A stretch of DNA of 18,534 nucleotides from Dethiosulfatibacter sp. (GCA_019084435.1 JAHRFV010000006.1:1-18534); one strand, 5' to 3'. Counted from the stretch's first letter, positions 1-8,035 are shown. Program-made: numbers and translations. The notes: a model not told the origin generated them from the letters alone.

Positions 1-878
1 ACAGGGCAAGAATTAGACAGGCCTATCTGAAGGATGCAAGAGAGACGATGAAAAGACAGCTGACTGTCATGAACAAGTTCTACAAAAAAGGCGTCGAGGT
101 GTTCGAGTACGGCACAAGTATCAGAAAAGAGTGTAGAGATGCTGGAATGACTGAAGCTGAAGCCATGACGATTCCGGGATTTGTATCCGAATATATCAGA
201 GCGCTTTTCTGTGAGGGAAGAGGACCTTTCAGATGGATCTGTATGTCAGGAGATCCTGAAGACCTGAAAAAGACAGATGACCTCGCACTTGAAATCTGCA
301 AGGGAGATCCACTTGTGGAGAGATGGATCAATCTTGCAAGACGAAATCTGCCTATAGAAGGGCTGCCAGCAAGAATCTGCTATATGGGATTTGGACAGCG
401 AAGGAAATTCGGACTTGCAATCAATGAAATGGTACGAAATGGCGAACTGAAGGGACCTGTTGCCTTCTCGAGAGATAACCTTGATTCCGGATCCATAGTC
501 AATCCAACCTTTGAGTCAGAAAACATGAAGGATGGTGGAGATCTTATATCAGACTGGCCATACTTAAATGCTTTATTGAATTGTGCTGCCGGCTGCGACC
601 TCATTGCCATACAGGCCAATTACTCCATGGGAGAGGCAGTCCATACCGGAGTGACAATGATAGCCGACGGCACGGAGGAAGCAGATTTGAGACTTGATTC
701 TGCCCTTACGGTAGATTCGGGTATTGGAGTTGTAAGACATGCCCAGGCTGGCTATGAAACCGCTAAAGATGTAGCAAACGGAAAAGGAAAGCTGACTGAT
801 GAATCAATCAAGGTGCCATTATGGTGGCAACCTGCTGAGTTTGTGACGTTTGGACCAAAGGGAAGAGCAGTCAGATAG
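1..878 (+). CDS. hutU: Urocanate hydratase, 5' truncated
   Basis: The 3' part of urocanate hydratase, which converts urocanate to 4-imidazolone-5-propanoate, the second step of histidine breakdown in the cytosol. The frame is open from base 3, so the gene starts before the window; the ATG at 48 is internal. Family hallmarks visible are the FCEGRGPFRW block, MSGDPEDLKKTD, LPARICYMGFGQR, FGLAINEMVRNGELKGP, and GVVRHAQAGYE near the end. The family's glycine-rich HHGGGVG-type stretch is replaced at 603-650 by IQANYSMGEAVHTG, which I believe marks the longer anaerobe-type urocanase rather than damage, because flanking conservation is intact. The TAG stop at 876-878 is followed after 19 bp by hutH, so the two are co-transcribed. 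Regulation cannot be judged because the operon start is missing. Confidence 0.95.
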   Translation, partial: RARIRQAYLKDARETMKRQLTVMNKFYKKGVEVFEYGTSIRKECRDAGMTEAEAMTIPGFVSEYIRALFCEGRGPFRWICMSGDPEDLKKTDDLALEICKGDPLVERWINLARRNLPIEGLPARICYMGFGQRRKFGLAINEMVRNGELKGPVAFSRDNLDSGSIVNPTFESENMKDGGDLISDWPYLNALLNCAAGCDLIAIQANYSMGEAVHTGVTMIADGTEEADLRLDSALTVDSGIGVVRHAQAGYETAKDVANGKGKLTDESIKVPLWWQPAEFVTFGPKGRAVR

Positions 879-897
879 AAGAACCAGGGAGGTACGG

Positions 898-2427
898 ATG
901 GAACAGATAGTACATTTAGATGGTGATAGCCTGACTCTTGAAGAAGTGGTTCAGGTTTCAAGAAAAGGAACAAGGGTTGAGTTAACTGAAGAAGGAAAAA
1001 GAAAAATAATTGAGTCGAGAGATCTTGTGGAAAAATTTGTTACTCAAGGAAGAGCCATCTATGGCATAAACACCGGTTTTGGGAAATTCAGTGATGTAAG
1101 TATTTCCAATGACCAGTTAGAAGATCTCCAGAGAAATCTGATAGTGGCAGATGCAGTCGGCATCGGGGGTAACTTTGATACAGAGATTGTAAGAGCTATG
1201 ATTCTGCTGAGAGCCAACGCACTGGTAAAGGGTTTTTCAGGTATCAGGCTTGAAGTGGTTCAGACATTGATAGACATGCTGAACAAAGGCGTCCATCCTC
1301 AAGTCAGAGAAAAAGGATCGGTGGGTTCCAGCGGTGACCTATGCCCACTAGCCCATATGGTGCTGCCGATGATCGGGCTGGGCGAGGCGGAGTATGAGGG
1401 TGAAGTGATGGAAGGAATGGAGGCTATGGAAAGGGCAGGTATACCCATAGTTACTTTGCAGGCAATAGAAGGTCTTGCTCTGATCAATGGCACATGTGCA
1501 ATGATGGCAGTAGGGAGTCTTGCGGTTTATGATTCAATTGTCATCACCAAAACAGCCGACATAATCGCAACATTGACTATAGAAGCTTTAGAAGGTATAA
1601 CAGATGCCTTTGATGAACGAATCCATCTTGCCAGGCCTCACAAGGGTCAGATCGAGTGTGCTAAAAATCTTCTAAAGCTTTGCCAGAACAGCAAGCTTAC
1701 AACACGACAAGGTGAAAAGAGGATGCAGGACGCTTACTCTCTGAGGTGTACGCCACAGATTCATGGTGCAAGCAGACTGGCCTTGGATTATGTCAGACAG
1801 GTTATAGAGACAGAAATAAACTCAGCCACTGATAACCCGCTGATTTTCACAGATACGGAAGAGGCTTATTCAGGGGGCAATTTCCATGGACAGCCCGTAG
1901 CTATCGCTATGGATACTTTGGGAATCGCTATGGCTGAGTATGCCAACATTTCCGAAAGACGCATAGAAAGATTGGTCAATCCATCACTGAGCGGGTTACC
2001 GGGATTTCTGGTCAAGGAGGGCGGAATCAATTGCGGTTTTATGGTCCCACAATATGCCGCTGCATCATTGGTATCTGAAAACAAAGTGCTGGCACATCCC
2101 GCCAGTGTTGATTCCATACCCACATCAGCCAATCAGGAAGACCATGTCAGTATGGGAACAATTGCAGCCAGAAAAGCACGGGTAATCATAGGGCATGCCC
2201 AATCTGTGTTGGGTATTGAGTTGCTCTGTGCAGCTCAAGCTGTGGATTTCAAGGATGCTGATTTATTGGGAAAAGGGTCTAAGGAGGCTTATGGACAACT
2301 GAGACAGAGGGTCACCTTTATGGAGTCGGATAGACTGATTTACAAGGATATGGACATTGCCACAGAATTGATAGCCTCAGGCGGGCTGTTGGAGGCTATT
2401 GAAGATGTTGTTGGGTCACTTTACTGA
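898..2427 (+). CDS. hutH: Histidine ammonia-lyase with Ser-Ser-Gly at the MIO site
   Basis: Histidine ammonia-lyase (509 aa, the usual length) removes ammonia from histidine to give urocanate. The start is set at ATG 898, because GGGAGG at 887-892 lies 5 bp upstream; the in-frame ATG at 850 lies inside hutU. Active-site blocks are present: YGINTGFGKF (Tyr55), LINGTC, QDAYSLRCTPQIHG, SATDNPL, GGNFHGQPVA and SANQEDHVSMG. The electrophilic MIO cofactor normally forms from Ala-Ser-Gly; here residues 144-146 read Ser-Ser-Gly within GSVGSSGDLCPLAH. The central Ser and Gly are kept, so cyclisation is still plausible. It sits between hutU and hutI. Another aromatic amino acid lyase or aminomutase is formally possible, but the hut context makes histidine by far the likeliest substrate. 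Confidence 0.95.
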   Translation: MEQIVHLDGDSLTLEEVVQVSRKGTRVELTEEGKRKIIESRDLVEKFVTQGRAIYGINTGFGKFSDVSISNDQLEDLQRNLIVADAVGIGGNFDTEIVRAMILLRANALVKGFSGIRLEVVQTLIDMLNKGVHPQVREKGSVGSSGDLCPLAHMVLPMIGLGEAEYEGEVMEGMEAMERAGIPIVTLQAIEGLALINGTCAMMAVGSLAVYDSIVITKTADIIATLTIEALEGITDAFDERIHLARPHKGQIECAKNLLKLCQNSKLTTRQGEKRMQDAYSLRCTPQIHGASRLALDYVRQVIETEINSATDNPLIFTDTEEAYSGGNFHGQPVAIAMDTLGIAMAEYANISERRIERLVNPSLSGLPGFLVKEGGINCGFMVPQYAAASLVSENKVLAHPASVDSIPTSANQEDHVSMGTIAARKARVIIGHAQSVLGIELLCAAQAVDFKDADLLGKGSKEAYGQLRQRVTFMESDRLIYKDMDIATELIASGGLLEAIEDVVGSLY

Positions 2428-2483
2428 TATAAGTATCAACAGGGTTCTTGGGTTCATAGATCTGAAAAGGAGGTTTAGGCCAA

Positions 2484-3740
2484 ATGAATAATGGATTGCT
2501 CAAGCCGGATTTGGTAATAGAGAATTGCACCCAGTTACTGACAGTATCAGAAAACAGTTCAGACCTAGTGGGCTTGATACGGAATGGATATATAGCCATT
2601 AAAGGCGAAAAAATAATATTTATTGGAAACAAAGAAGCCTACGAACAGCAAATCGATAGCCGGGATTGCAAGGTTATTGATGGCTCCAATAAGGTTGTCC
2701 TTCCTGGATTTGTAGATTGCCACACCCATCTTGTATTTGGAAAATCTAGGGTTGAAGAGTACGCTGCAGGGTTGATTCCTGGGAGATTGGAGAAGTTTAG
2801 AGCCGGTGGAATCAAAACAGGCATGGAAGCATCTATCGACATGACTAGGTCGGAAACGGAAGAGTCGCTATATCTGGAAAGCCATAACAAAATCGATAGA
2901 ATGATTAGAAATGGCACAACCACTCTTGAAATCAAGAGTGGTTATGGACTTGATAGAGAAACAGAACTGAAACAGCTTAGGGTTATATCAAAGCTGAAAC
3001 AAAATTGCAAAGCTGACATTTCAGCCACATTCCTGGGTGCCCATGGTTGGCCAAGAGAAATGTCAAAAGACAGATACATTGATTTTTTAATCAATGAAAT
3101 GATTCCTATGGTTGCCGAAGAAAAGTTGGCAGATGCCTGCGACATATGGGTGGATGAGGGCTACTACACAGCCAGAGATGCTGAACGTGTTCTTAGAGCC
3201 GGTATGGATTATAAGCTTGAGGCCAAGATACACACAGATTGCTATTCCTATATTGGAGGATCAGACCTAGCTGCTGAAATGAAAATGATGTCAGGTGACC
3301 ACTTGAACTATACACCGGAATCCTCAATAAAGAAGATGATAGATGCCAAGGTTGTTGGTGTGTTTTTACCGGGTACGGATTTCTCTGTCAGTCATCCCTT
3401 GCCTTTCAACCCAAGACCCATGCTGGATGCGGGTATGCAGATAGCCCTAGCAACCAATCTCAATCCGGGAAACTGGGTTGAATATCAGTTCTTTGTCATA
3501 ACACTGGCCTGCAGAAGGCACCAGATGAGTGTGGAAGAGGCAATCAGAGCTACAACGTTGGGTGGAGCTGCAGCATTGAGAAAAAGTCATGAGATGGGCA
3601 GCCTGGAAGTTGATAAAATAGCTGATATCCAGATATGGGATACTGACAATTATAAGGACGTTGCATACAAGCATGGCAACAATTTTGTGGAAACTGTAAT
3701 TAAAAGAGGGCAGGTTGTTGTAGGATCTTTAACTGAATAA
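2484..3740 (+). CDS. hutI: Imidazolonepropionase with altered metal-site residues
   Basis: Imidazolonepropionase (418 aa), an amidohydrolase that opens the ring of 4-imidazolone-5-propanoate to give N-formimino-glutamate, the third step of histidine breakdown. AGGAGG at 2468-2473 precedes ATG 2484. Visible motifs are PGFVDCHTHLVFG (metal ligands His80 and His82), LEIKSGYGLD, TFLGAHGWP, AKIHTDC (His250), GDHLNYTP (His273), VFLPGTDFSV and LACRRHQMSVEEAIRATT. Two positions differ from the classical enzyme: the Glu of HxDE is Cys253, and the Asp of ATDxNPG, a metal ligand in characterised HutI, is Asn325. The scaffold is otherwise conserved and the gene closes the hut operon, so it is called as a divergent HutI. 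It is followed by a terminator at 3746-3781. No hutG, hutF or glutamate formiminotransferase gene is visible here. Confidence 0.9.
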   Translation: MNNGLLKPDLVIENCTQLLTVSENSSDLVGLIRNGYIAIKGEKIIFIGNKEAYEQQIDSRDCKVIDGSNKVVLPGFVDCHTHLVFGKSRVEEYAAGLIPGRLEKFRAGGIKTGMEASIDMTRSETEESLYLESHNKIDRMIRNGTTTLEIKSGYGLDRETELKQLRVISKLKQNCKADISATFLGAHGWPREMSKDRYIDFLINEMIPMVAEEKLADACDIWVDEGYYTARDAERVLRAGMDYKLEAKIHTDCYSYIGGSDLAAEMKMMSGDHLNYTPESSIKKMIDAKVVGVFLPGTDFSVSHPLPFNPRPMLDAGMQIALATNLNPGNWVEYQFFVITLACRRHQMSVEEAIRATTLGGAAALRKSHEMGSLEVDKIADIQIWDTDNYKDVAYKHGNNFVETVIKRGQVVVGSLTE

Positions 3741-3745
3741 ATATC

Positions 3746-3781
3746 AAAAATATCATTTTCTACGGGGGATGATATTTTTTT
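3746..3781 (+). terminator. Intrinsic terminator of the hut operon
   Basis: A perfect 11-bp inverted repeat (3746-3756 with 3769-3779) with a 12-nt loop containing GGGGG, ending in a run of T. The stem is AT-rich and starts 6 bp after the hutI stop. Its A/T symmetry could also allow some function on the other strand. Confidence 0.75.
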
Positions 3782-3792
3782 ACAAAAAATCC

Positions 3793-3821
3793 TTGACAAA
3801 ATTTAAACTAGATACTAAACT
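3793..3821 (+). promoter_or_regulatory. Sigma-A promoter of the GntR/ABC operon
   Basis: TTGACA at 3793-3798 and TAAACT at 3816-3821 are separated by 17 bp. This would start transcription near 3828, about 40 nt before the GntR start codon. Confidence 0.75.
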
Positions 3822-3846
3822 GTACATATCGAACATGAACAGTATA
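3816..3846 (+). promoter_or_regulatory. Dyad-symmetric operator over the -10 region
   Basis: An imperfect palindrome centred on base 3831: outer arms ACTGT (3819-3823) and ACAGT (3839-3843), inner arms CAT (3825-3827) and ATG (3835-3837), with further matches at the ends. It overlaps the -10 box and the expected start of transcription. YtrA-type GntR repressors typically bind such dyads in front of their own operon, so this is the likely autoregulatory site. That assignment is inference. Confidence 0.6.
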
Positions 3847-3868
3847 TATAGTATAAACGGAGTGGAAT

Positions 3869-4240
3869 ATGAAAATACTGATATCCAATGCAAGTCAGGA
3901 GCCCATATACGAGCAGATATCAACACAAATCAGAGACCAAATCATTAAAGGAACTTTGGAGGAAGGCTTTTTGCTTCCATCCATCAGAGGATTGGCAAGA
4001 GAGCTCCAGATCAGTGTCATTACAACCAAGAGAAGCTATGAGGAATTAGAAAAGGAAGGCTTCATAGAGACCGTTCCCGGGAAGGGCAGCTATGTGGCAC
4101 CGCAGAATCTTTCCCTTTTGAAAGAGAAAAAACTGAAGATAATTCAAGATAAACTGTCAGATATTGTCGATCAGGCAATGATGCTAGGAGTCGATAAAGA
4201 CGAGATCATCAATATCATTAAAATTCTATTTGAAGACTAA
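3869..4240 (+). CDS. GntR-family (YtrA-type) transcriptional repressor
   Basis: A 123-aa regulator of the short YtrA subfamily of GntR proteins. The N-terminal winged helix-turn-helix is complete: PIYEQISTQIRDQIIKG, LPSIRGLARELQISVITTKRSYEELEKEGFIE in two blocks, then GKGSYVA. A short C-terminal helical tail (about residues 80-123) takes the place of a large ligand domain, typical of the YtrA group. GGAG at 3859-3862 is well spaced from ATG 3869. It is the first gene of an operon with an ABC ATPase and two membrane subunits, the standard YtrA arrangement, and probably represses that operon through the dyad at 3816-3846. The inducing signal is unknown; in studied relatives it is often cell-envelope stress or an antibiotic. 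Confidence 0.92.
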   Translation: MKILISNASQEPIYEQISTQIRDQIIKGTLEEGFLLPSIRGLARELQISVITTKRSYEELEKEGFIETVPGKGSYVAPQNLSLLKEKKLKIIQDKLSDIVDQAMMLGVDKDEIINIIKILFED

Positions 4241-4250
4241 GGAGATTGGA

Positions 4251-5111
4251 ATGGATAGCATACTAAAAATCAACAACCTATCAAAAAAATATGGTGACTT
4301 TTCACTGGAAAAAATAAGCTTTAATCTGGAGCCTGGATATATCATGGGTTTTATAGGCCCTAACGGCGCAGGAAAGACCACCACCATCAAACTGATTATG
4401 AATCTGATACAGAAAGACAGAGGAGAAATCAAGCTATTTGGGGAAAACCTCTCAGACCATGAGGTGAAGATTAAAGACAGAATAGGGTTTGTCTATGACC
4501 AGTGCAGCTATTACGAGACCTTTAAAATCAAGGATAATGTCAAGCTGATTGCACCTTTCTATTCCAAATGGAATTGGGATACCTTTGACAACTATCTAAA
4601 AAAGTTTAAGCTGAACCCCAATCAAAAGCTTTCACAGCTGTCACAGGGAATGAAAATCAAATTCCAGTTGGCCATAGCACTCTCCCATGATGCGGACCTA
4701 TTGCTGATGGACGAGCCAACCTCAGGGCTTGACCCTGTATTCAGAAGCGAAATACTGGATATCTTGAAGGAGTACATTGAGCAAGGCGAAAGAAGTGTCT
4801 TGTTTTCTACCCACATCACCACAGACTTGGAGAAGATTGCAGACTATGTTACTTTTATAAATGATGGACAAATGGTATTCAGCACAGACAAGGATAGCAT
4901 TCTTGAACAGTATGCTATAGTGAAGGGTGGACTAGAACTTTTGAATGAAGAATTCAAGACCAATTTGGTAGGTCTTAGAAAAAACTCATTCGGATTTGAG
5001 GGACTGACCGGGAATAGGGATCGGATGAAAACAAGATATAAAGAAAGCGTAATGATCGAAAGAGCTTCATTGGAGGATATTATGGTATATACAGTAGGAG
5101 GCATCCGATGA
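4251..5111 (+). CDS. ABC transporter ATP-binding protein (YtrB-like)
   Basis: ATPase subunit of an ABC-2 type transporter, 286 aa. The start is ATG 4251 with AAGGAG at 4239-4244; a TTG at 4230 in the same frame lies inside the GntR gene and has no suitable ribosome site. The nucleotide-binding domain is complete: Walker A GPNGAGKTT (residues 36-44), Q-loop Gln84, signature LSQGM (130-134), Walker B LLLMDEP with the SGLDP D-loop, and STH switch histidine. About 90 C-terminal residues form an accessory region with no motif I recognise. It begins 10 bp after the GntR stop and ends in an ATGA overlap with the next gene, so translation is coupled. It probably powers the two small permeases downstream; the substrate cannot be told. 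Confidence 0.93.
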   Translation: MDSILKINNLSKKYGDFSLEKISFNLEPGYIMGFIGPNGAGKTTTIKLIMNLIQKDRGEIKLFGENLSDHEVKIKDRIGFVYDQCSYYETFKIKDNVKLIAPFYSKWNWDTFDNYLKKFKLNPNQKLSQLSQGMKIKFQLAIALSHDADLLLMDEPTSGLDPVFRSEILDILKEYIEQGERSVLFSTHITTDLEKIADYVTFINDGQMVFSTDKDSILEQYAIVKGGLELLNEEFKTNLVGLRKNSFGFEGLTGNRDRMKTRYKESVMIERASLEDIMVYTVGGIR

Positions 5112-5728
5112 AAGAATTATTACAAAGATCGTTTTTCCTGCAGAAGAAAATTATTGCTTTTGAGATTGTGTTCATGTCATTCCTGATGTTTTTTGGAGAC
5201 GTATTCTTAAGGAATAATGGCGTGTTTCTGCGCATCATTCCGAGTCTTGTTTTTCTATCGGTTACCTATGTGGATCAGTTGGATGAAAGCACCAATTACA
5301 CCAGAGTTTTGAATAGTCTGCCAACAAGTCGAAAAGACATTGTGAATGCTAAATATTTTTCGGCATTAATACTATACTTCTTCAATCTTCTGATTGTATT
5401 GGGATTCTATTATGGCCTTGTGAGTATTGGATGGATTGATCATTATGTGACAGGTTTTTGGGGTGGTGTTTTTGTTTCTTTTGTGATTTCAGGATTATTG
5501 GTTGCCATCTCCGTTCCTGTTACCATCATCTACGCATATAATAAAAGCAAATTCATCAATATGATCATGTTTATCATGATGTTTAACTTTTCCAATGTGA
5601 TTATAACAACGACCAACTCGGACACTTTGCCCAATGGTGTTGGATATGTGATGATTCCAACGATTTTGATCATGCTTTTTCTGTCTCGGGTGGTATCAAT
5701 TAATGCATATCTGAGAAAAGAGTTTTGA
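5108..5728 (+). CDS. ABC-2 type permease subunit 1
   Basis: A 206-aa integral membrane protein with about six hydrophobic segments (roughly residues 15-35, 39-57, 86-106, 118-143, 150-168 and 182-197). Between the second and third is the stretch NSLPTSRKDIVNAKYF, the pattern of the ABC2_membrane_5-like family that accompanies YtrA/YtrB-type ATPases. ATG 5108 overlaps the ATPase stop codon, and its AGGAGG (5096-5101) lies inside the ATPase gene. It most likely forms a transport complex with the next gene product, possibly as a heterodimer. Substrate and direction of transport are unknown. Confidence 0.85.
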   Translation: MKELLQRSFFLQKKIIAFEIVFMSFLMFFGDVFLRNNGVFLRIIPSLVFLSVTYVDQLDESTNYTRVLNSLPTSRKDIVNAKYFSALILYFFNLLIVLGFYYGLVSIGWIDHYVTGFWGGVFVSFVISGLLVAISVPVTIIYAYNKSKFINMIMFIMMFNFSNVIITTTNSDTLPNGVGYVMIPTILIMLFLSRVVSINAYLRKEF

Positions 5729-5736
5729 GGTGAGCC

Positions 5737-6411
5737 ATGTCTAATTACTATTATTTAATAATAAAAGATCTTATGATGCTATTCAAAAATCGAATCCTAT
5801 TGGTGATGTTGCTGTATCCTTTTGGCATCAGCTTTATCAGCATTGCAAACGTAGATGTGTCCAGAATTGGTATTCTGATAAGCTTATCCGTACTGTTTAC
5901 TGTTTACGTTGGATCCATAACGGTTATGTCAGTGGAGGAGAAGGATAAGATTGATATTGTGTTTAAAAGTCTTCCTGTCAGACAAATTACCTTGGTCAAT
6001 AGCAGGTATTTGACGATGCTAGTGTTCTATTTGATAGCACTAGCCACGGTTTCACTGGTACCGTTGGCAAATGGCGTTCTCATGAAAAATCCTGACGTAT
6101 ATCTTGCTTCTTTTGGAATCTCACTGTTAATTGTCACCATATATGTGTCCCTTATGCAACCGCTCTATTATCGATTCGGTTATCTGAAGCTATCCCTCAT
6201 CACCAGAGTTCTCTATATGCTGATCATACTGATTCCTTTCTTATACATCAGGCTTAGGGATTTTTCATGGGGCAGGGTTATTTTGGAAGCAATCGAAAAA
6301 TCAGGCATGATGATTGTATCAAATCATTTGCTGGCTATATTATTATGTCTGGCAATGCTTATGATGTCGATTAAACTGTCACATCGCTTCTATAGACAAA
6401 ATTCCATGTAA
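5737..6411 (+). CDS. ABC-2 type permease subunit 2
   Basis: A 224-aa membrane protein and probable partner of the preceding permease. It carries about six hydrophobic segments and the same soluble signature, KSLPVRQITLVNSRYL, at the matching place, so the two look like diverged duplicates. GAGGTGA just before ATG 5737 overlaps the end of the upstream gene (stop at 5726-5728), so the genes are co-expressed. It ends the ABC operon. No clear terminator follows before the next promoter at 6447, so read-through into the SAM riboswitch leader is possible. Confidence 0.83.
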   Translation: MSNYYYLIIKDLMMLFKNRILLVMLLYPFGISFISIANVDVSRIGILISLSVLFTVYVGSITVMSVEEKDKIDIVFKSLPVRQITLVNSRYLTMLVFYLIALATVSLVPLANGVLMKNPDVYLASFGISLLIVTIYVSLMQPLYYRFGYLKLSLITRVLYMLIILIPFLYIRLRDFSWGRVILEAIEKSGMMIVSNHLLAILLCLAMLMMSIKLSHRFYRQNSM

Positions 6412-6446
6412 TCGGTATACCCTCAAAATCTTGTAGCAAAAAGCCC

Positions 6447-6475
6447 TTGACAAAAATTGCTGCAGCGTTTAATAT
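6447..6475 (+). promoter_or_regulatory. Sigma-A promoter of the met operon
   Basis: TTGACA at 6447-6452 and TAATAT at 6470-6475 with a 17-bp spacer. An overlapping TATAAT at 6473-6478 would need a 20-bp spacer and is less likely. Transcription would start just upstream of the riboswitch. Confidence 0.7.
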
Positions 6476-6499
6476 AATTGAAAATATAAAATAACTGTA

Positions 6500-6599
6500 A
6501 CTTATCATGAGAGGTGGAGGGAATGGCCCTGCGAAACCTCGGCAACCTACGCATTATGCGCAAGGTGCCAATTCCAACAGTGCAAACTGGGAGATAAGA
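6500..6599 (+). promoter_or_regulatory. SAM-I riboswitch (S-box leader)
   Basis: The core matches the S-box consensus: AGAGGTGGAGGGA, GCGAAACCTCGGCAACC, CAAGGTGCCAATTCC and a closing GATAAGA. P1 pairs CTTATC (6501-6506) with GATAAG (6593-6598). With SAM bound, P1 is held together and the terminator downstream forms. It sits directly ahead of metY and metA, the expected target genes. Confidence 0.97.
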
Positions 6600-6614
6600 A
6601 GATTGGGATTACTT

Positions 6615-6641
6615 GCCGCTTCTTATAGAAGCGGCTTTTTT
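6615..6641 (+). terminator. SAM riboswitch expression-platform terminator
   Basis: GCCGCTTC (6615-6622) pairs with GAAGCGGC (6628-6635) around a 5-nt loop, followed by six T. The competing antiterminator is also readable: ATAAGAAG (6594-6601, including most of the P1 3' strand) is perfectly complementary to CTTCTTAT (6619-6626) in the terminator 5' arm and loop. The switch is therefore OFF with SAM. Confidence 0.95.
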
Positions 6642-6671
6642 AAACGTTAAGGTACAGTTGAAGGAGGACAA

Positions 6672-7952
6672 ATGACAAACTATAAAATTGAAACGCAATG
6701 CGTGCAGGGGACCTATAAGCCAAAATCAGGCGAGCCAAGAGTGCTTCCGATTGTACAGAGCACAACATATCAATACTATGATTCAGATGACGTGGCTGAT
6801 TTATTCGATCTAAAAAGCGCTACTCATATGTATTCGCGGATAAGCAATCCGACCGTATTAGAATTCGAAAATAAGATGACTCTCCTTGAGGGTGGTGTTG
6901 GTGCATTGGGGGCATCTTCCGGACAGGCAGCTACCACATTGGCGATACTCAATATCTGTCAGGCAGGAGATCACATTCTATCATCATCTACTATATACGG
7001 TGGCACGTACAACCTTTTTGCGGTGACATTCAAGAAAATGGGCATCGATGTGACATTTATCAATCCAGACGCTTCATATGAAGAGATTGTGCAATTGGCA
7101 AAACCAAATACCAAGGTTTTATTTGGTGAGACTATCGGCAATCCTGGGCTTAACATCCTGGACTTTGACAAATTCAGCAAAGCCGCTAAGGTCATGGATG
7201 TACCCTTAATAGTTGACAATACACTAGCAACACCGATACTGTGCCGACCCTTTGAACATGGAGTTGACATCATTATTCATTCAACGACCAAATACACGGA
7301 CGGACATGCAACGAGTATAGGCGGTGTTGTAATCGATGGCGGATCATTCAATTGGGACAATGGCAAGTTTCCTGAGCTGGTTGAACCAGATCCAAGTTAC
7401 CACGGCATTCAATATGTCAGAGACTTTGGAAAGGCTGCCTATATCACTAAGGCACGCGTTCAGCTGTTGAGAGATCTTGGATCGACCATGAGTCCTTTCA
7501 GTGCTTTTTTGTTTCATTTAGGCTTGGAGACGTTGCATTTGAGAATGGAGAGACATTGTTCGAACGCCTTGAAGCTGGCTGAATTCTTGAGTGGACACCC
7601 AGGTGTCAGTTGGGTCAGCTATCCATTGCTGAAAACTCACAAAACTTATGAACTGGCACAAAAATATCTGCCGGAGGGTGGCAGTGGAATCCTGACTTTC
7701 GGTATCAAGGGTGGTGCGAAAGCTGGAAAGGAATTGATAAAGCATCTGGAGTTGGTAGCAATGGTTGTTCATTTAGGCGATTTACGAACCAGTATCCTAC
7801 ACCCTGCCAGCACCACCCACAGACAACTAACTGAGGCACAACAGATATCGGCAGGTGTTTTGCCTGATCTTATCAGGGTTTCTGTAGGACTTGAAAATAT
7901 CGATGACATTATTGATGATTTCGATAAGGCTATAAGAGCGGTAGCAAAGTAA
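6672..7952 (+). CDS. metY: O-acetylhomoserine sulfhydrylase
   Basis: A PLP enzyme (426 aa) of the Cys/Met metabolism family that converts O-acetylhomoserine and sulfide to homocysteine. Seen are YSRISNPT (Tyr54 and Arg56, phosphate contacts), SSGQAAT, VDNTLATP (Asp182, pyridine nitrogen), HSTTKYTDGH with the Schiff-base Lys207, and GGVVIDGG. The length (over 420 aa, versus roughly 380 for cystathionine gamma-synthase) and the DGGSFNW and LVEPDPSYHG stretches favour the sulfhydrylase. AAGGAGG at 6661-6667 precedes ATG 6672. It is controlled by the SAM-I riboswitch upstream and followed by metA, which supplies its substrate. Use of methanethiol instead of sulfide is possible for this family and cannot be excluded. 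Confidence 0.95.
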   Translation: MTNYKIETQCVQGTYKPKSGEPRVLPIVQSTTYQYYDSDDVADLFDLKSATHMYSRISNPTVLEFENKMTLLEGGVGALGASSGQAATTLAILNICQAGDHILSSSTIYGGTYNLFAVTFKKMGIDVTFINPDASYEEIVQLAKPNTKVLFGETIGNPGLNILDFDKFSKAAKVMDVPLIVDNTLATPILCRPFEHGVDIIIHSTTKYTDGHATSIGGVVIDGGSFNWDNGKFPELVEPDPSYHGIQYVRDFGKAAYITKARVQLLRDLGSTMSPFSAFLFHLGLETLHLRMERHCSNALKLAEFLSGHPGVSWVSYPLLKTHKTYELAQKYLPEGGSGILTFGIKGGAKAGKELIKHLELVAMVVHLGDLRTSILHPASTTHRQLTEAQQISAGVLPDLIRVSVGLENIDDIIDDFDKAIRAVAK

Positions 7953-8035
7953 CATTGAAAAATATGACAACGTATGATTGATCCGTCAAGATACGTGATA
8001 ATAGTAATGATTATAATTGAGGAGAAGGTGAAACG

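Noticed and set aside
850..897. Upstream in-frame start for hutH
   Set aside because: It lies inside hutU and has no ribosome site, whereas ATG 898 has GGGAGG 5 bp upstream and gives the usual protein length.
6473..6478. TATAAT as the -10 of the met promoter
   Set aside because: It matches the consensus perfectly, but the spacer to TTGACA would be 20 bp; TAATAT at 6470 with 17 bp is more likely.
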